Source: Planctomycetota bacterium
GTDB lineage: Bacteria; Planctomycetota; UBA1135
Direction: 5' to 3'
Assembly: GCA_021776925.1 (NCBI GenBank)
Contig: JAJFFB010000019.1
Coordinates: forward strand, 1-40,064
DNA length: 40,064 nucleotides
Position 1 is the stretch's first letter, and each line of letters opens with the position of its first letter. Below, piece after piece: positions 1 to 9,105 of this stretch. A program made the position numbers and the translations under genes. The notes under the pieces are model-generated. The model was given only the letters and a program-made list of their open reading frames with translations, ran no database searches and was not told the DNA's origin.

Positions 1-275
1 ATTTCGAGACAAATGAGCTGTTCTTCAAGGATTAGCGGGAGGAATAAACCCGCAGATGGATTGCCGCGTCCATTGTGGCCGCTCTCGAACAGTTCCCTGA
101 ATGCATGCCAGTTGTCCAGTTTGGCACAAAGGCTTTGGCCGGTGGTTTTTGCCTGTTTTTGGGGCCGGCCTAAACAGGCTTTTCCTGGGAACATAGGGAT
201 AAACCAAGTTTTTGTACCCTTCGCGCCCTTGATGTGGACTCGAAATAGAGCGAGGTCAATTTTTCCTCTTTCCCA
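1..275. other. Non-coding region with a degenerate copy of the sigma-associated repeat
   Basis: I see no convincing gene here; the short open frames on either strand have no family signature. The part from about 144 to 220 resembles the right half of the 9106-9333 element: both carry GGTTTTTGCC, then GGCCTAAAC, then a TAGGG block, and end in AGTTTTT followed by ACCCT. The repeat end lies 56 bases downstream of the stop codon of the sigma gene at 276-2495. The left part of the region (1-140) shows nothing I recognise. Confidence 0.5.
144..220 (-). repeat. Degenerate copy (one arm) of the sigma-associated MITE-like repeat
   Basis: Aligned by eye with 9256-9333: shared blocks are GGTTTTTGCC, GGCCTAAAC, a TAGGG block and the terminal AGTTTTTnnACCCT. 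Read on the minus strand, which is the direction of the upstream sigma gene, it begins AGGGTACAAAAACTTGG, close to the AGGGTGTAAAAACTCGG terminus of the intact element. Only one arm is recognisable; no matching second terminus was found further left. Confidence 0.5.
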
Positions 276-2495
276 TTAATTGGACAGGATTCCCTTCAAT
301 TCCTCGGGGGACAAAGTAATTCGAATCGGCCCATCCGTGTCAGAGGGAACGATCGTCATGGGCTCGCCAATAGGGATGGCCAGACCGCCTGAAGGAGAAA
401 TCCACAGTTGGCATGGGCCTTCAGAAAAAAACCTTCGCTGCGGCCAAGGAAAAAGTGGAATTCCAAAGCCAATTGGTCTTTCGGATTCGGCATGGATTTC
501 GAGTATCATCCCGCGAATGAGCAGCTGCAAGCCAGAGCTATTTTCTAGGATGTAACTGGCAAAAAAACACCCTTCCTTAAGACGGACCTGGAGTCTTTTG
601 GGAGTTTCAATTTCACCCGCAACATGAAATCTCTCAACCTCAATTACCTGCGGCCCTCTCCCCCGCTCAAGGGCACTAATTTCATCGAATGTTCCGAGGT
701 TGTATTCGCCACGTGGTACAAAAAAAGAATACTCGTTTTTTCTATCATCTATAAGATGTCCGGCCCGAGAAAAGGGCTTCGTTTCGTTTGTGGTGGGAGT
801 CCATTTCATTAAGATCCGCTCTGGGTATCCTCCATGAGGGATTTGCTCTGGCGATCCTAGAGAAACTTGGACCAGGTGGTACTCCTTCGGCCAATCGCCT
901 GAGAAGCGAAATAGGGTGAATTCTGGGTTAAGAACATGTTGAAATGAAATTTCAATGGTTTCCCCATGAGTCACCTCATCGGGGTGATTTTTTGAGACAA
1001 CGTTGGTAAGATCAAACCACTCCGTTTCCAAAATTTTATTCCATTTCACGAATTCGAATTGTGGATTGAGTTGAAACCGACCTTCAATCTCAGAGAATGC
1101 CTCAGATGAGTCCGACAAGTTTGATGGAAATGACCGTGAACCTTGTGCCGGCCTAATTCTCTCTCTCAACGAATAGCGCTCCCGCCTGTCCATTATCAGT
1201 CCAGTTGCTAATATCCTGCCAAGCTGGAGTTCAAATGATGCTTCTTCCGAGTTCCCGATCAATACCTCGGCTCCATTTGTTCCATATCCCTTCGCGTGGA
1301 CTACCAATTTTTTCCTTCCATAACCAAAAACAGATCCGCTCCATTTGCCGAGGGAATCCGTGGTATGGAGAGGCCTAAATGGATCAATCGCTCCATAAAC
1401 TTGGAGCATCGCCCCGGAGATTGGATTGCCTCGGTAATCGCTGACAGAGACAGAGACTTTGGTCGAATCTCCTATATCTAGTGAAAGCACCTTTATGTCA
1501 TTATCGTCAGAGAGTATCTGGGACATACCCACCTGGCATGGAAATCCACTATTTGGAAGAAACCACCTGGGCAATTCCGTTTCAGCCAAACGAAACCAAT
1601 CGGCTTCCTCAAGAAAACAAATCCCCTCCGAAATTGCTGCCGATTGGACTTCTCCATTCCCCTCCAGCCTATAATTTAAGGCGCCATCTTCCTCAACAGT
1701 TTTGCCAGAGGCCAGGACCTTCACCATCCATTTTAACTCATTTGAAATTGTCACCAGAGTGCGATCATCCCGTTCAGCGGTGAAGGCCACCGGCGAATTC
1801 ACAATGTGTTCCTCAGTCTCTAATCGTCCCAAAACTGATGGCTTTTCTGAGGGCCAAAACAGGATGAAGCAGGCTAGAATCGCAATGGCGGCGACAAGCG
1901 AGGTGATTTTTGATGTCATGAGTACGGTGAATGGAGCCAATGGTGCTGGAGAGTCCTGTCCAGTTGGAATAGCAAGCGGGAACACTGCCCCCGCCCAGGA
2001 ACTTCCAAGGCTGGCCTGCAACTCTCTTCGTAGGAGTTGGAACCCCCTATAGATGCGGCTCTCGACAGTCTTTTGTGGAGCCTCCTGGATGACGGCGATA
2101 CGACTTATCGAATGGCCTTCGTAGAAACGCAGCAGGAGCGTAGTGCGGTAGGGCTCGGGCAGTGTGGTGACCGCCTTCGCCACTCGCCTTTGAATCTCCA
2201 CCTTTTCGACGAGTTCCTCTGTGGATGGTGCGTAGGAGGGATGGTCCAGCCTCCGTTCGCGATCCGTTCGTTTGGTCAATGAGCGAATCTGTTGCCGATA
2301 CAGATTGCGAACGACCCCAGCCAACCAGGCTCTTGGATTCTGGGGTTTACTTCCTTTGTTTCTGAGCCCGGCCTCAAGAGCATCCTGAACTAGATCCTCC
2401 GCCATGTGTTCGTCTCGGATCATCGACCGGACGAGACCTCGAATCCAAGACGCGTGGGCAAGGATCTCCTTCTCGGAATGGAACTGGTCTACCAT
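276..2495 (-). CDS. Membrane-tethered ECF sigma factor with extracytoplasmic beta-sandwich region (copy 1)
   Basis: This 739-residue protein begins with an ECF sigma-70 module. Region sigma2 lies at about residues 10-75 (MAEDLVQDAL, PRAWLAGVVRN) and sigma4 at about 100-160 (LPEPYRTTLLLRFYEG, then a helix-turn-helix ending SRIYRGFQLLRREL). A single hydrophobic helix follows at about 196-214. The remaining ~520 residues should lie outside the membrane; they include a carboxypeptidase-regulatory-like segment (NPISGAMLQVYG with a following LGKWSGSV turn). Ordinary ECF factors are about 170-200 residues, so this is a fusion. The ATG at 2495 is preceded by AGGAG (2502-2506). It is transcribed away from the copy at 2747 and is visibly less GC-rich than genes right of 13.7 kb. 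Inference: a one-protein signalling device whose outer part senses or binds something and whose inner part redirects RNA polymerase. The outer domains and the signal are unidentified. Confidence 0.8.
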   Translation of the reverse strand: MVDQFHSEKEILAHASWIRGLVRSMIRDEHMAEDLVQDALEAGLRNKGSKPQNPRAWLAGVVRNLYRQQIRSLTKRTDRERRLDHPSYAPSTEELVEKVEIQRRVAKAVTTLPEPYRTTLLLRFYEGHSISRIAVIQEAPQKTVESRIYRGFQLLRRELQASLGSSWAGAVFPLAIPTGQDSPAPLAPFTVLMTSKITSLVAAIAILACFILFWPSEKPSVLGRLETEEHIVNSPVAFTAERDDRTLVTISNELKWMVKVLASGKTVEEDGALNYRLEGNGEVQSAAISEGICFLEEADWFRLAETELPRWFLPNSGFPCQVGMSQILSDDNDIKVLSLDIGDSTKVSVSVSDYRGNPISGAMLQVYGAIDPFRPLHTTDSLGKWSGSVFGYGRKKLVVHAKGYGTNGAEVLIGNSEEASFELQLGRILATGLIMDRRERYSLRERIRPAQGSRSFPSNLSDSSEAFSEIEGRFQLNPQFEFVKWNKILETEWFDLTNVVSKNHPDEVTHGETIEISFQHVLNPEFTLFRFSGDWPKEYHLVQVSLGSPEQIPHGGYPERILMKWTPTTNETKPFSRAGHLIDDRKNEYSFFVPRGEYNLGTFDEISALERGRGPQVIEVERFHVAGEIETPKRLQVRLKEGCFFASYILENSSGLQLLIRGMILEIHAESERPIGFGIPLFPWPQRRFFSEGPCQLWISPSGGLAIPIGEPMTIVPSDTDGPIRITLSPEELKGILSN

Positions 2496-2746
2496 CGTTA
2501 TCTCCTAGAGGTTGCAGCGAGGCGCCCTTCTCCTGCACTAAATCCAGGAATTTTTTTGGATGCAGGCAATCAAAGCGGTTCACGAGATGTTGAACTTCCG
2601 GAGGAATGGGAATATCGCCAAACTTATCCGATGACTGGGTGTGAATGCCGCCCAAAGGACGAATCTGGACTCTCGATCCACAAACAAGAGAGCTGACGGC
2701 CAGATTTTTTGAACTTCTGCCTACCGCAGCGGCATTGGGTACCTTG
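2496..2746. promoter_or_regulatory. Divergent intergenic region between two sigma-fusion genes
   Basis: This 250-bp gap must hold the promoters of both diverging sigma genes. For the minus-strand gene a good ribosome site, AGGAG at 2502-2506, lies seven bases from its ATG. For the plus-strand gene no clear Shine-Dalgarno sequence precedes the chosen ATG at 2747. A TTGAAC followed by a 17-base spacer and TATCGC near 2594-2622 is a weak promoter-like pair on the plus strand. I cannot identify an ECF-type operator with confidence. Confidence 0.35.
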
Positions 2747-5683
2747 ATGACCTTGGATCGGAATAAGCAGCCTCCCGATGCAGAAGCCTTGCTCGCCCAC
2801 GGTGGATGGGTCCGCAAACTGGCCCAGACGTTGGCCAGCGGAAGCGAGTTGGCCGATGACACTGAGCAAGATGCCTGGCGCAACGCCCTGGAACATCCTC
2901 CGGCCCATGGTTCCAATTTAAAGGCATGGTGGAGCCGCGTGGTGCGGACGGCTTCCTATCAGAGGAGTCGGAGCGAGAAGCGTCATCAAAAACGGATTCA
3001 GGTATTGGCGGACCGTTCTGAGCCCCTCGCCGAAGGGGGTCCAGAGCACATCGCGGAGCGACTTGAGTTCTTCGAGTTCTTGACCCGCATGGTCAGAGAG
3101 TTACCTGAGCCATACGGCTCCACGGTGGTCCTGCACTTTTTCGACGGCATGTCGCTGGGCTCGATCGCCAAGCAAAACGGCATTCCCAAGTCCACAGTGA
3201 ACACCCATTTGCGCCGTGGAGTCGCAATGCTTCGTACTCGCCTCCGCCGGTCGCACGGCGAAGGCTGGCGCACTCAGTGCCTTGCATTGGCAATCCCGAC
3301 TCCTTCCATTTCTTTTACTGGATCGGTTCTTACCACACTCCTGATGAAAGCTCAGAGCAAAGCCCTACTTCTCGTGGCGATCGCCGCCAGCGCCGGAACG
3401 CTGGCCATTTGGCAACCTTGGGCACCGGACAAAGAATTTGGAGGTATGGAATCGCAATTGGCTGAACCCGTGGCCGCCCTTGCCCAGAACAAGCCCGAAA
3501 GCGACGGGGAGGAGCCTGGCGAGCGCATTCTTGTTCCAATCGCTCCCACACCATCAGCCATCGACCAGGAGAACGCGCGTTTCCTTCTGCCCGCCGGCAA
3601 GAAGCGCGACGCCTGGATCGAAATCGAGGTCCTCGATTCTGAAGGAGAGCCATGGCCGGACCTTCCATTTGATTTCTCTGCGAGGCCTGGATATGCGGTT
3701 CCGGCAAGGTGGTTTGCCACAAACAAGATGGGGATCCTGCGAATCCCCTGCATTTCCGGGGAGTGGAAATTCCGTTTGATCTCGGACGAAAGGAGGGGAG
3801 GAAATGGAATTGACATCTCCAAGAACCTAGATTTGACTCCCGGTGAGACCCAGAGATATTCAGTCCGCTTTCCTGGATTGGCGACCATCCAAGGATTTGC
3901 TCTGGACCCAGGCGGCAACCCCCTTGTCGGGGTGCGGCTTCAGTATTGGGGCAAAGATCGTGTAAAGAGCGTGGATTGGAGAGAAGCTGGGATTACGGAC
4001 GAAGAGGGAAGCTTCCAGTTTGATGGAATTGAAGGCAGATACACCATCGCGGCCTATCCGAAGGGCTTCCCGGTACTAAGGGTGGACTGCGAAGACACCC
4101 TGGCCTCGGCATCCAGAGATTTGGTTCTGCAATATCCTCCTTGTAGAACGGTTTCCCTTCAGGTCCTTGATGGGAACGGTGAAGCCATTGAGGCCGCCAC
4201 CTTGGAATACTCTCAAGGCAACGACAGCTCGCGAATAAGCCGGAGTAACGGCAGAACATTTTCTTTCTCCCGCCATGAAGTCGGCCTGACCGATCAAGAC
4301 GGGATGATCCAAGTTTCGGCTCGGGTTGACACACCTTGGGAACTGAGCCTAAGCCACGCCAGCATTCGTCACCTCTCAATAACTATTCCGGCAATGGTTG
4401 AGGAATACACCTTCCAAGTGCCGCTTCCCTCAGGAGTGTCATTTCATGGGCGGGTACTCGGTCCCACTCAGAACCCCATCGTCGGTGCACGGGTTCGAGC
4501 ATGGGCATACGACCCGAGCAAATATGAGGATGGAGATCCCAGCAAATGGAGTAACTCCCGACCAGAAGTTAGTCGACCATGGAAGGAATCAGTCAGCGAT
4601 GAAAATGGAGCGGTCACCATTCATCACTTGCCAGAATCAGCCCAGGGTTATCTCTTGGTCGAAGCTGAAGGTATGGCATACACATCCCTTGAGGGAGTGT
4701 CCTTCCCCGGTTCACATGACGGCTTGAATATTCAGATGGAGCGGGCTCTGCCGATTTCAGGACGATTGCTAGACCGGGAGGATATCCCCGTACCAGGAAG
4801 AGTTGTTGAGGTTCAAGGTCATCCTGCTTTTGGAAGGCAGGAAACTTGGATGAATCTCCCTTATTACTTCAACACTTATAGTGTAAGAACAAACGCCGAT
4901 GGTGATTTCTCTTTCCCTGGCCTTAAACCTGGTATCTGGACCATCAACGTGCATCGGATCGGTGGCTTTTCTCCTGCTGCCTTGGTCGAGGTGACCTCGG
5001 GAATTCAGGATCTGATCATCCATCTCGGTGACGGTCTCTCGGACCTGATCAACATCAGCGGTACTGTTGTTGACGCTGTCACCCGAAAGCCCCTATCCGA
5101 ATTCCATGGAGTCCTTGCATGGCTCAAGACTCAAGACGGTGTGCCAACGGGCGCTGTATCCTCTACAGACTTCCAATCACCTCAAGGTGAAAATCGGTTT
5201 CTCTTCTCTGGTCTAGAGGTCACAAGCTCCGCCTTACAAATCGACGCCCCTGGCTACTCCCAGTGGACCGAGCTTATTCCTGCCATCGCTGGTGAATACA
5301 AATTCGAGGTCGCACTCATTCCTGCTGTTGCCCCCAAGATTCGAATCCTTGATTCAAGTGCCAATTCTGTCGTAGGAATAAGAGTGACCGCCTTCATAGG
5401 CGATGACCGCGAGATCGTGTTCCATAAGAATTCCGCAGGGATAATGAGGGAATTAGGATTCCCCTGGCCTCCTACTATCAATGTCACCGACCAGGGAGGC
5501 ATGGTAAGCCTTGTTGGAATCCCGATGGAAACAAGCGGCTACTTTCGCATCGGTGGCGAGGAAGGTCGCCCGAGCCTGGACGTCCCGTTCATGCTGGAAT
5601 CCGGCGATGGAAAGGAGACCTTGGTCCTGACATTGCCAGACGATTTCCTGCAGGAATGGAAGGGCAGCTCAGACGGAGGTTGA
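2747..5683 (+). CDS. Membrane-tethered ECF sigma factor with carboxypeptidase-regulatory-like repeats (copy 2)
   Basis: A 978-residue protein. An in-frame ATG exists at 2645, but 2747 is chosen because the sequence then lines up with the N-termini of the two paralogues (ALLAHGGWVRKL here, ILAHASWIRGL and VLAQSAWIRSL there). Sigma2 covers about residues 12-75. Sigma4 covers about 100-165 (LPEPYGSTVVLHFFDGMSL, then IPKSTVNTHLRRG). One transmembrane helix sits at about 206-222. The rest, expected outside the membrane, contains repeated carboxypeptidase-regulatory-like units of the form GxVxDxxGxPlxgarV...TdedGxFxfxgl, for example around ATIQGFALDPGGNPLVGVRL, VSFHGRVLGPTQNPIVGARV and LPISGRLLDREDIPVPGRVV. 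The gene reads in tandem with the copy at 5863. No anti-sigma gene is adjacent. Sigma and membrane topology are well supported; the signal and regulon are unknown. Confidence 0.8.
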   Translation: MTLDRNKQPPDAEALLAHGGWVRKLAQTLASGSELADDTEQDAWRNALEHPPAHGSNLKAWWSRVVRTASYQRSRSEKRHQKRIQVLADRSEPLAEGGPEHIAERLEFFEFLTRMVRELPEPYGSTVVLHFFDGMSLGSIAKQNGIPKSTVNTHLRRGVAMLRTRLRRSHGEGWRTQCLALAIPTPSISFTGSVLTTLLMKAQSKALLLVAIAASAGTLAIWQPWAPDKEFGGMESQLAEPVAALAQNKPESDGEEPGERILVPIAPTPSAIDQENARFLLPAGKKRDAWIEIEVLDSEGEPWPDLPFDFSARPGYAVPARWFATNKMGILRIPCISGEWKFRLISDERRGGNGIDISKNLDLTPGETQRYSVRFPGLATIQGFALDPGGNPLVGVRLQYWGKDRVKSVDWREAGITDEEGSFQFDGIEGRYTIAAYPKGFPVLRVDCEDTLASASRDLVLQYPPCRTVSLQVLDGNGEAIEAATLEYSQGNDSSRISRSNGRTFSFSRHEVGLTDQDGMIQVSARVDTPWELSLSHASIRHLSITIPAMVEEYTFQVPLPSGVSFHGRVLGPTQNPIVGARVRAWAYDPSKYEDGDPSKWSNSRPEVSRPWKESVSDENGAVTIHHLPESAQGYLLVEAEGMAYTSLEGVSFPGSHDGLNIQMERALPISGRLLDREDIPVPGRVVEVQGHPAFGRQETWMNLPYYFNTYSVRTNADGDFSFPGLKPGIWTINVHRIGGFSPAALVEVTSGIQDLIIHLGDGLSDLINISGTVVDAVTRKPLSEFHGVLAWLKTQDGVPTGAVSSTDFQSPQGENRFLFSGLEVTSSALQIDAPGYSQWTELIPAIAGEYKFEVALIPAVAPKIRILDSSANSVVGIRVTAFIGDDREIVFHKNSAGIMRELGFPWPPTINVTDQGGMVSLVGIPMETSGYFRIGGEEGRPSLDVPFMLESGDGKETLVLTLPDDFLQEWKGSSDGG

Positions 5684-5862
5684 GCCCGTAGTGTGTAAAT
5701 TCTCGGCCCAGTTCCAAAATCCAACGACCGCGGTGGTTTGTGGCTTCTGAGGATTGAGGTCTCCGCCTTACCCCAAGCCTCTCAACAGCGGGAAAAGGTA
5801 AAGAATTGAGATTTTGATGCAACAGATCGTGATTCTGTGGTGGGTTAGTAGGTGGAAGCGAC
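5684..5862. other. Intergenic region with left-arm repeat copy and ribosome site of the next gene
   Basis: The first ~85 bases after the stop codon resemble the left arm of the 9106-9333 element. The rest is ordinary sequence leading to AGGTGG at 5850-5855, a plausible ribosome site seven bases before the GTG start at 5863. No promoter could be named. Confidence 0.45.
5691..5775 (+). repeat. Left-arm copy of the sigma-associated MITE-like repeat
   Basis: Compared by eye with 9109-9190, this stretch shares GTGTAAA, CTCGGCC, AGTTC, AAATCCAA, GTGGTTTGT and GAG-ATTG in the same order and at nearly the same spacing; similarity fades after about 5775. It begins eight bases after the stop codon of the sigma gene. 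No inverted partner terminus is visible before 5863, so this is either a decayed element or a shared 3' flank. Confidence 0.6.
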
Positions 5863-8800
5863 GTGAAACCCCACTCAAACCTCGATGACCAGGAAGAAGT
5901 CCTTGCCCAGTCGGCATGGATCCGTTCCTTGACCCGGAGCCTGCTTGCGGATGAGCACTTGGCAGAGGACTTGTCCCAGGAGACTCTTCGAGTTGCGCTG
6001 GAGCGAAAGCCCCACGGGAGATCCAGCCTCCAGGGCTGGCTACGCAAAGTTGCTCGTGACCTCAGGGCGAACCTTGTTCGAGGCGAGGCGCGACGTGTGC
6101 AACGTGAGAAACTCGCAGCCAGACCAGAAACTGTTCCTTCATCGTCGGACATGGTTGAGTGGGCAGAATGGATGCAGCAGGTGGTCCAAGCTGTCAATCG
6201 ACTTGCGGAACCCTACCGCACGACAATCCTCTTGCGGTATTTCCAGGAGTTGCCTCCACATCAGATCGCAAAGCGCTTGGGTGTTCCCGGTGGCACGGTT
6301 CGCTCTCGCCTCAAGCGCGGTATCGAACAGCTCCGAATTGAGCTGAAACCCGCTGGTGGAGGCGATTCGTTCGCAACCAAACTTGCACTCCTTGCTCCTC
6401 AGGCGATGGGAGTTGGGCCTCCTGCAGCCCCAGGCTTAGCGACCCATTGGCTGTCCAAAATCCTACTCATGAATAACAAGCTCAAGGTCACCGTGACGAT
6501 GGTTGGTCTCCTTCTCGCAGTTCTTGTCGTTTGGAAGGGATATCCTCAAGACAAGCCTCTCTCTGATCGGATCGCAGCCACTGGAACTCCTTCTTCCTTT
6601 GATGCACCGGAAAGCCTGGGCGAAGCCGAATCCGCAGAGAATTCCGAGGCTCAGGTATCCCGTACGAGCGTGGAGCACGAAGAGCCCATCTCAGAAGACG
6701 CGCCCTCCAACATTATCCTGTCAGGTAGATGTGTGGCTGCCGAGAGCGGCCACCCCTTGGAGGGGTGCGAGATCGAGCTCCACGGATGGGGGACGAATGC
6801 GAACGACCGGGCGATGCGCGGTGCAGTCGAGTGGGAGGACCCTCCCGTCCAGGTGACCGGTCCGGATGGGGTATTCCACCTCGAGTTCCCGGATCTCAAT
6901 CCATTCCAGTACGCCGTCTCGATTCGCTACCCGGGCCGCGTGACACGCCGTGGGCGCTGGTCGCGCGACTTGACCGCGGACAACCCGAGAGCGTTCGGCG
7001 ACATCCCAATGGCACTGGGAGCTGTCATTCGCGGCCGCGTCGTCTCGGAATCAGGAGAGGGCATCCCTGAAGCGCGAATCTCCGTAGATGGTCTCACAGG
7101 AGTCGACCTGGAACGCGAGTCGGACCTGCAGTCCACGGTGGGACGAACGGACGAGAGCGGTGCCTACGTGCTCGACAGGTCGGCGATCCCGCCCGGCACG
7201 TGGGCGGTGCGAGTCTCAAAGACCGGATACCTGGGCGTGGGGCCCGAGACCGTCACGGTAGTCCCTGGGGAGGCTGAGACGGTCGTCGACTTCAAGGTCC
7301 GCAGCCTGCCTTACCTCTCTGGCCGCGTACAGCTCGCAGATGGAACCTCGATCTCGCGGGTTGGGGTGCGCGCAGAGACCGGAATCAGTGGACGCACCGC
7401 ATCGGGCCGGTCCGACGACCAGGGTGAGTTCCGTGTCTACGCCACTCAGGCGGACACGACGCCGTTCCCGCTTTCGATTGAGGGGAATCTCGTGGAGGCG
7501 TTCGAGACTGAACAGACCTACTCCTGGGGCCAGCGGGACATCGTGATCACGGTGCAGTCCGCGCTGAGTTTCGATCTTGCTGTCGTCGAGGTCGACTCGG
7601 GTGCGGCGGTGGAGCAGTACGCTGTGACCTGCCATCGCGTGGACGCGAACAGCAGTCGGTACACGGACAAGCGCCTCGGTGGCGAGCACCCCGACGGAAA
7701 GGACACTGTCAGCGGTGTATTCCGCGGCGAGAACGTGCTCACCGTGATCCCATGGGATCCCGCGCTGCGCGTGAGCGAGAAGCGGGCCTTCACCGCTGTG
7801 GAGGGCGCGATGGAGGATCATGTCGTCGAGATCGAGCGGATGCAGCCGCTGGCAGTACGCGTGCAGAGACCCGACAAGACTCTGGTTGAAGGAGCCTCTG
7901 TGAGCGTCGCGGATCGCCCGATCGAGAGTCCGCACGCTCGGCTGTTGGATCCGCGGGGTGGCAGAATGAGTTTCTCCGGCGCCCCTCCGGACTGGCCGAC
8001 AGTCCTGGCGACCGCAAGTACAGGCAGGGATGGCATCGCGGCGCTGTTCTTCCCGGAGTCGGTTAAGGACGGAGGACTTCTCGTCGCGGTGAACGGCGAG
8101 ACCCAGGTCTTCCCGTTGGTCCGGCCGCTGGAGCAGGACTCGCCGATCGTGATCACTCTCCAGGGGGCGGGAACCGTCGTCGGCGTACTCCGCCACCCGG
8201 ATGTCGCAACGGGCAATCTCAGCATTTCACTGGAGCGCGTCGGGGCCCCGCGGCGGGGAAGCCGGCGGCCTCTTGAGGTGTCGAAGGAAGGCGAGTTCAG
8301 CGCTGAGCTTCCGGTAGGAGAGTACGAGGCTTACCTGATGATCTACCGGGAGGTTCTTCATCATGGGTATGGGGGAAGCTCCGGGGGCTTTCGAAAGCTC
8401 GAGCCGCCGCTCGCGTTGTTCGGAGTGAAGGATGGCGAGGAAACTCGATTGGACCTGGAAACCACCCAATTCGCACCCGGGACGCTGACCGGGAGGGTGC
8501 TGCTGGATGGCGAGGCTCTGGCGAGTGCAGAATTCCAGTTCTCGTACCGCCCGGCGGTGGAGAATCCGCGTGGAGGCGGGGGCACGAGCTTCTACACAGC
8601 GGACGCCAATGGCGAGTTCACGATTGAGGATCTCGTGCCCGGGGACTACCAGATGCTTCTGCGTGTGACGAACGAGGAACTCGGCATGACCGGCTCAGTG
8701 ACGTCGCCCGACATTGTGAGGGTCCATTCGGGAACAACCGCGAGCCACGATTTCGCCTTCCGGTTCCGAACGGTCAGGGTACGTGTTCTTCATCCGGATA

Positions 8801-9024
8801 CCGGAGAGCCCTTGGCTCTTCTCCCGTGCAATGGCGCGCCTGGGCTCACTCGGGGGACGCATACGGATCAGGATGGGTGGGTGACCATCTGGCCAGCCCC
8901 GATGAGTACGTTCGGGTTTTCCATCTTTGCCGAGGATGAGCTCTTCGTTCTCCGCGACCTCCAAGCCGAGCCTGATCTGGCGACGACTGAAATTGAGGCG
9001 CGTGCCGCACGATATGAGCAATGA
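5863..9024 (+). CDS. Membrane-tethered ECF sigma factor with carboxypeptidase-regulatory-like repeats (copy 3)
   Basis: A 1053-residue paralogue of the two preceding sigma fusions. Sigma2 lies at about residues 15-75 (LAEDLSQETL, LQGWLRKVARDL) and sigma4 at about 105-160 (LAEPYRTTILLRYFQEL, then VPGGTVRSRLKRGIEQL). A transmembrane helix sits at about 207-224. About 830 residues follow outside the membrane. They include carboxypeptidase-regulatory-like units starting near ILSGRCVAAESGHPLEGCEI, AVIRGRVVSESGEGIPEARI, LSGRVQLADGTSISRVGV and, near the C-terminus, LTGRVLLDGEALASAEF with the closing ANGEFTIEDLVPGDYQ. The GTG start follows AGGTGG. Base composition changes inside the gene: the sigma/membrane part resembles the two paralogues, while the part after about 6720 is visibly richer in GC, suggesting a mosaic origin. 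Function beyond sigma activity is inferred. Confidence 0.8.
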   Translation: MKPHSNLDDQEEVLAQSAWIRSLTRSLLADEHLAEDLSQETLRVALERKPHGRSSLQGWLRKVARDLRANLVRGEARRVQREKLAARPETVPSSSDMVEWAEWMQQVVQAVNRLAEPYRTTILLRYFQELPPHQIAKRLGVPGGTVRSRLKRGIEQLRIELKPAGGGDSFATKLALLAPQAMGVGPPAAPGLATHWLSKILLMNNKLKVTVTMVGLLLAVLVVWKGYPQDKPLSDRIAATGTPSSFDAPESLGEAESAENSEAQVSRTSVEHEEPISEDAPSNIILSGRCVAAESGHPLEGCEIELHGWGTNANDRAMRGAVEWEDPPVQVTGPDGVFHLEFPDLNPFQYAVSIRYPGRVTRRGRWSRDLTADNPRAFGDIPMALGAVIRGRVVSESGEGIPEARISVDGLTGVDLERESDLQSTVGRTDESGAYVLDRSAIPPGTWAVRVSKTGYLGVGPETVTVVPGEAETVVDFKVRSLPYLSGRVQLADGTSISRVGVRAETGISGRTASGRSDDQGEFRVYATQADTTPFPLSIEGNLVEAFETEQTYSWGQRDIVITVQSALSFDLAVVEVDSGAAVEQYAVTCHRVDANSSRYTDKRLGGEHPDGKDTVSGVFRGENVLTVIPWDPALRVSEKRAFTAVEGAMEDHVVEIERMQPLAVRVQRPDKTLVEGASVSVADRPIESPHARLLDPRGGRMSFSGAPPDWPTVLATASTGRDGIAALFFPESVKDGGLLVAVNGETQVFPLVRPLEQDSPIVITLQGAGTVVGVLRHPDVATGNLSISLERVGAPRRGSRRPLEVSKEGEFSAELPVGEYEAYLMIYREVLHHGYGGSSGGFRKLEPPLALFGVKDGEETRLDLETTQFAPGTLTGRVLLDGEALASAEFQFSYRPAVENPRGGGGTSFYTADANGEFTIEDLVPGDYQMLLRVTNEELGMTGSVTSPDIVRVHSGTTASHDFAFRFRTVRVRVLHPDTGEPLALLPCNGAPGLTRGTHTDQDGWVTIWPAPMSTFGFSIFAEDELFVLRDLQAEPDLATTEIEARAARYEQ

Positions 9025-9105
9025 AGATGCTCCGGTCAGCCGTGCTGCCCTTGCGTGTCTCTTGTAACGAGACTTCTTCCGGTCTGACGTGGCAGTCCTG
9101 GGCGC

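Noticed and set aside
7216-8196. 326-codon minus-strand open frame inside the third sigma fusion
   Set aside because: It is a shadow of the carboxypeptidase-regulatory-like repeats read on the plus strand, and rich in Arg/His/Asp as expected of the complement.
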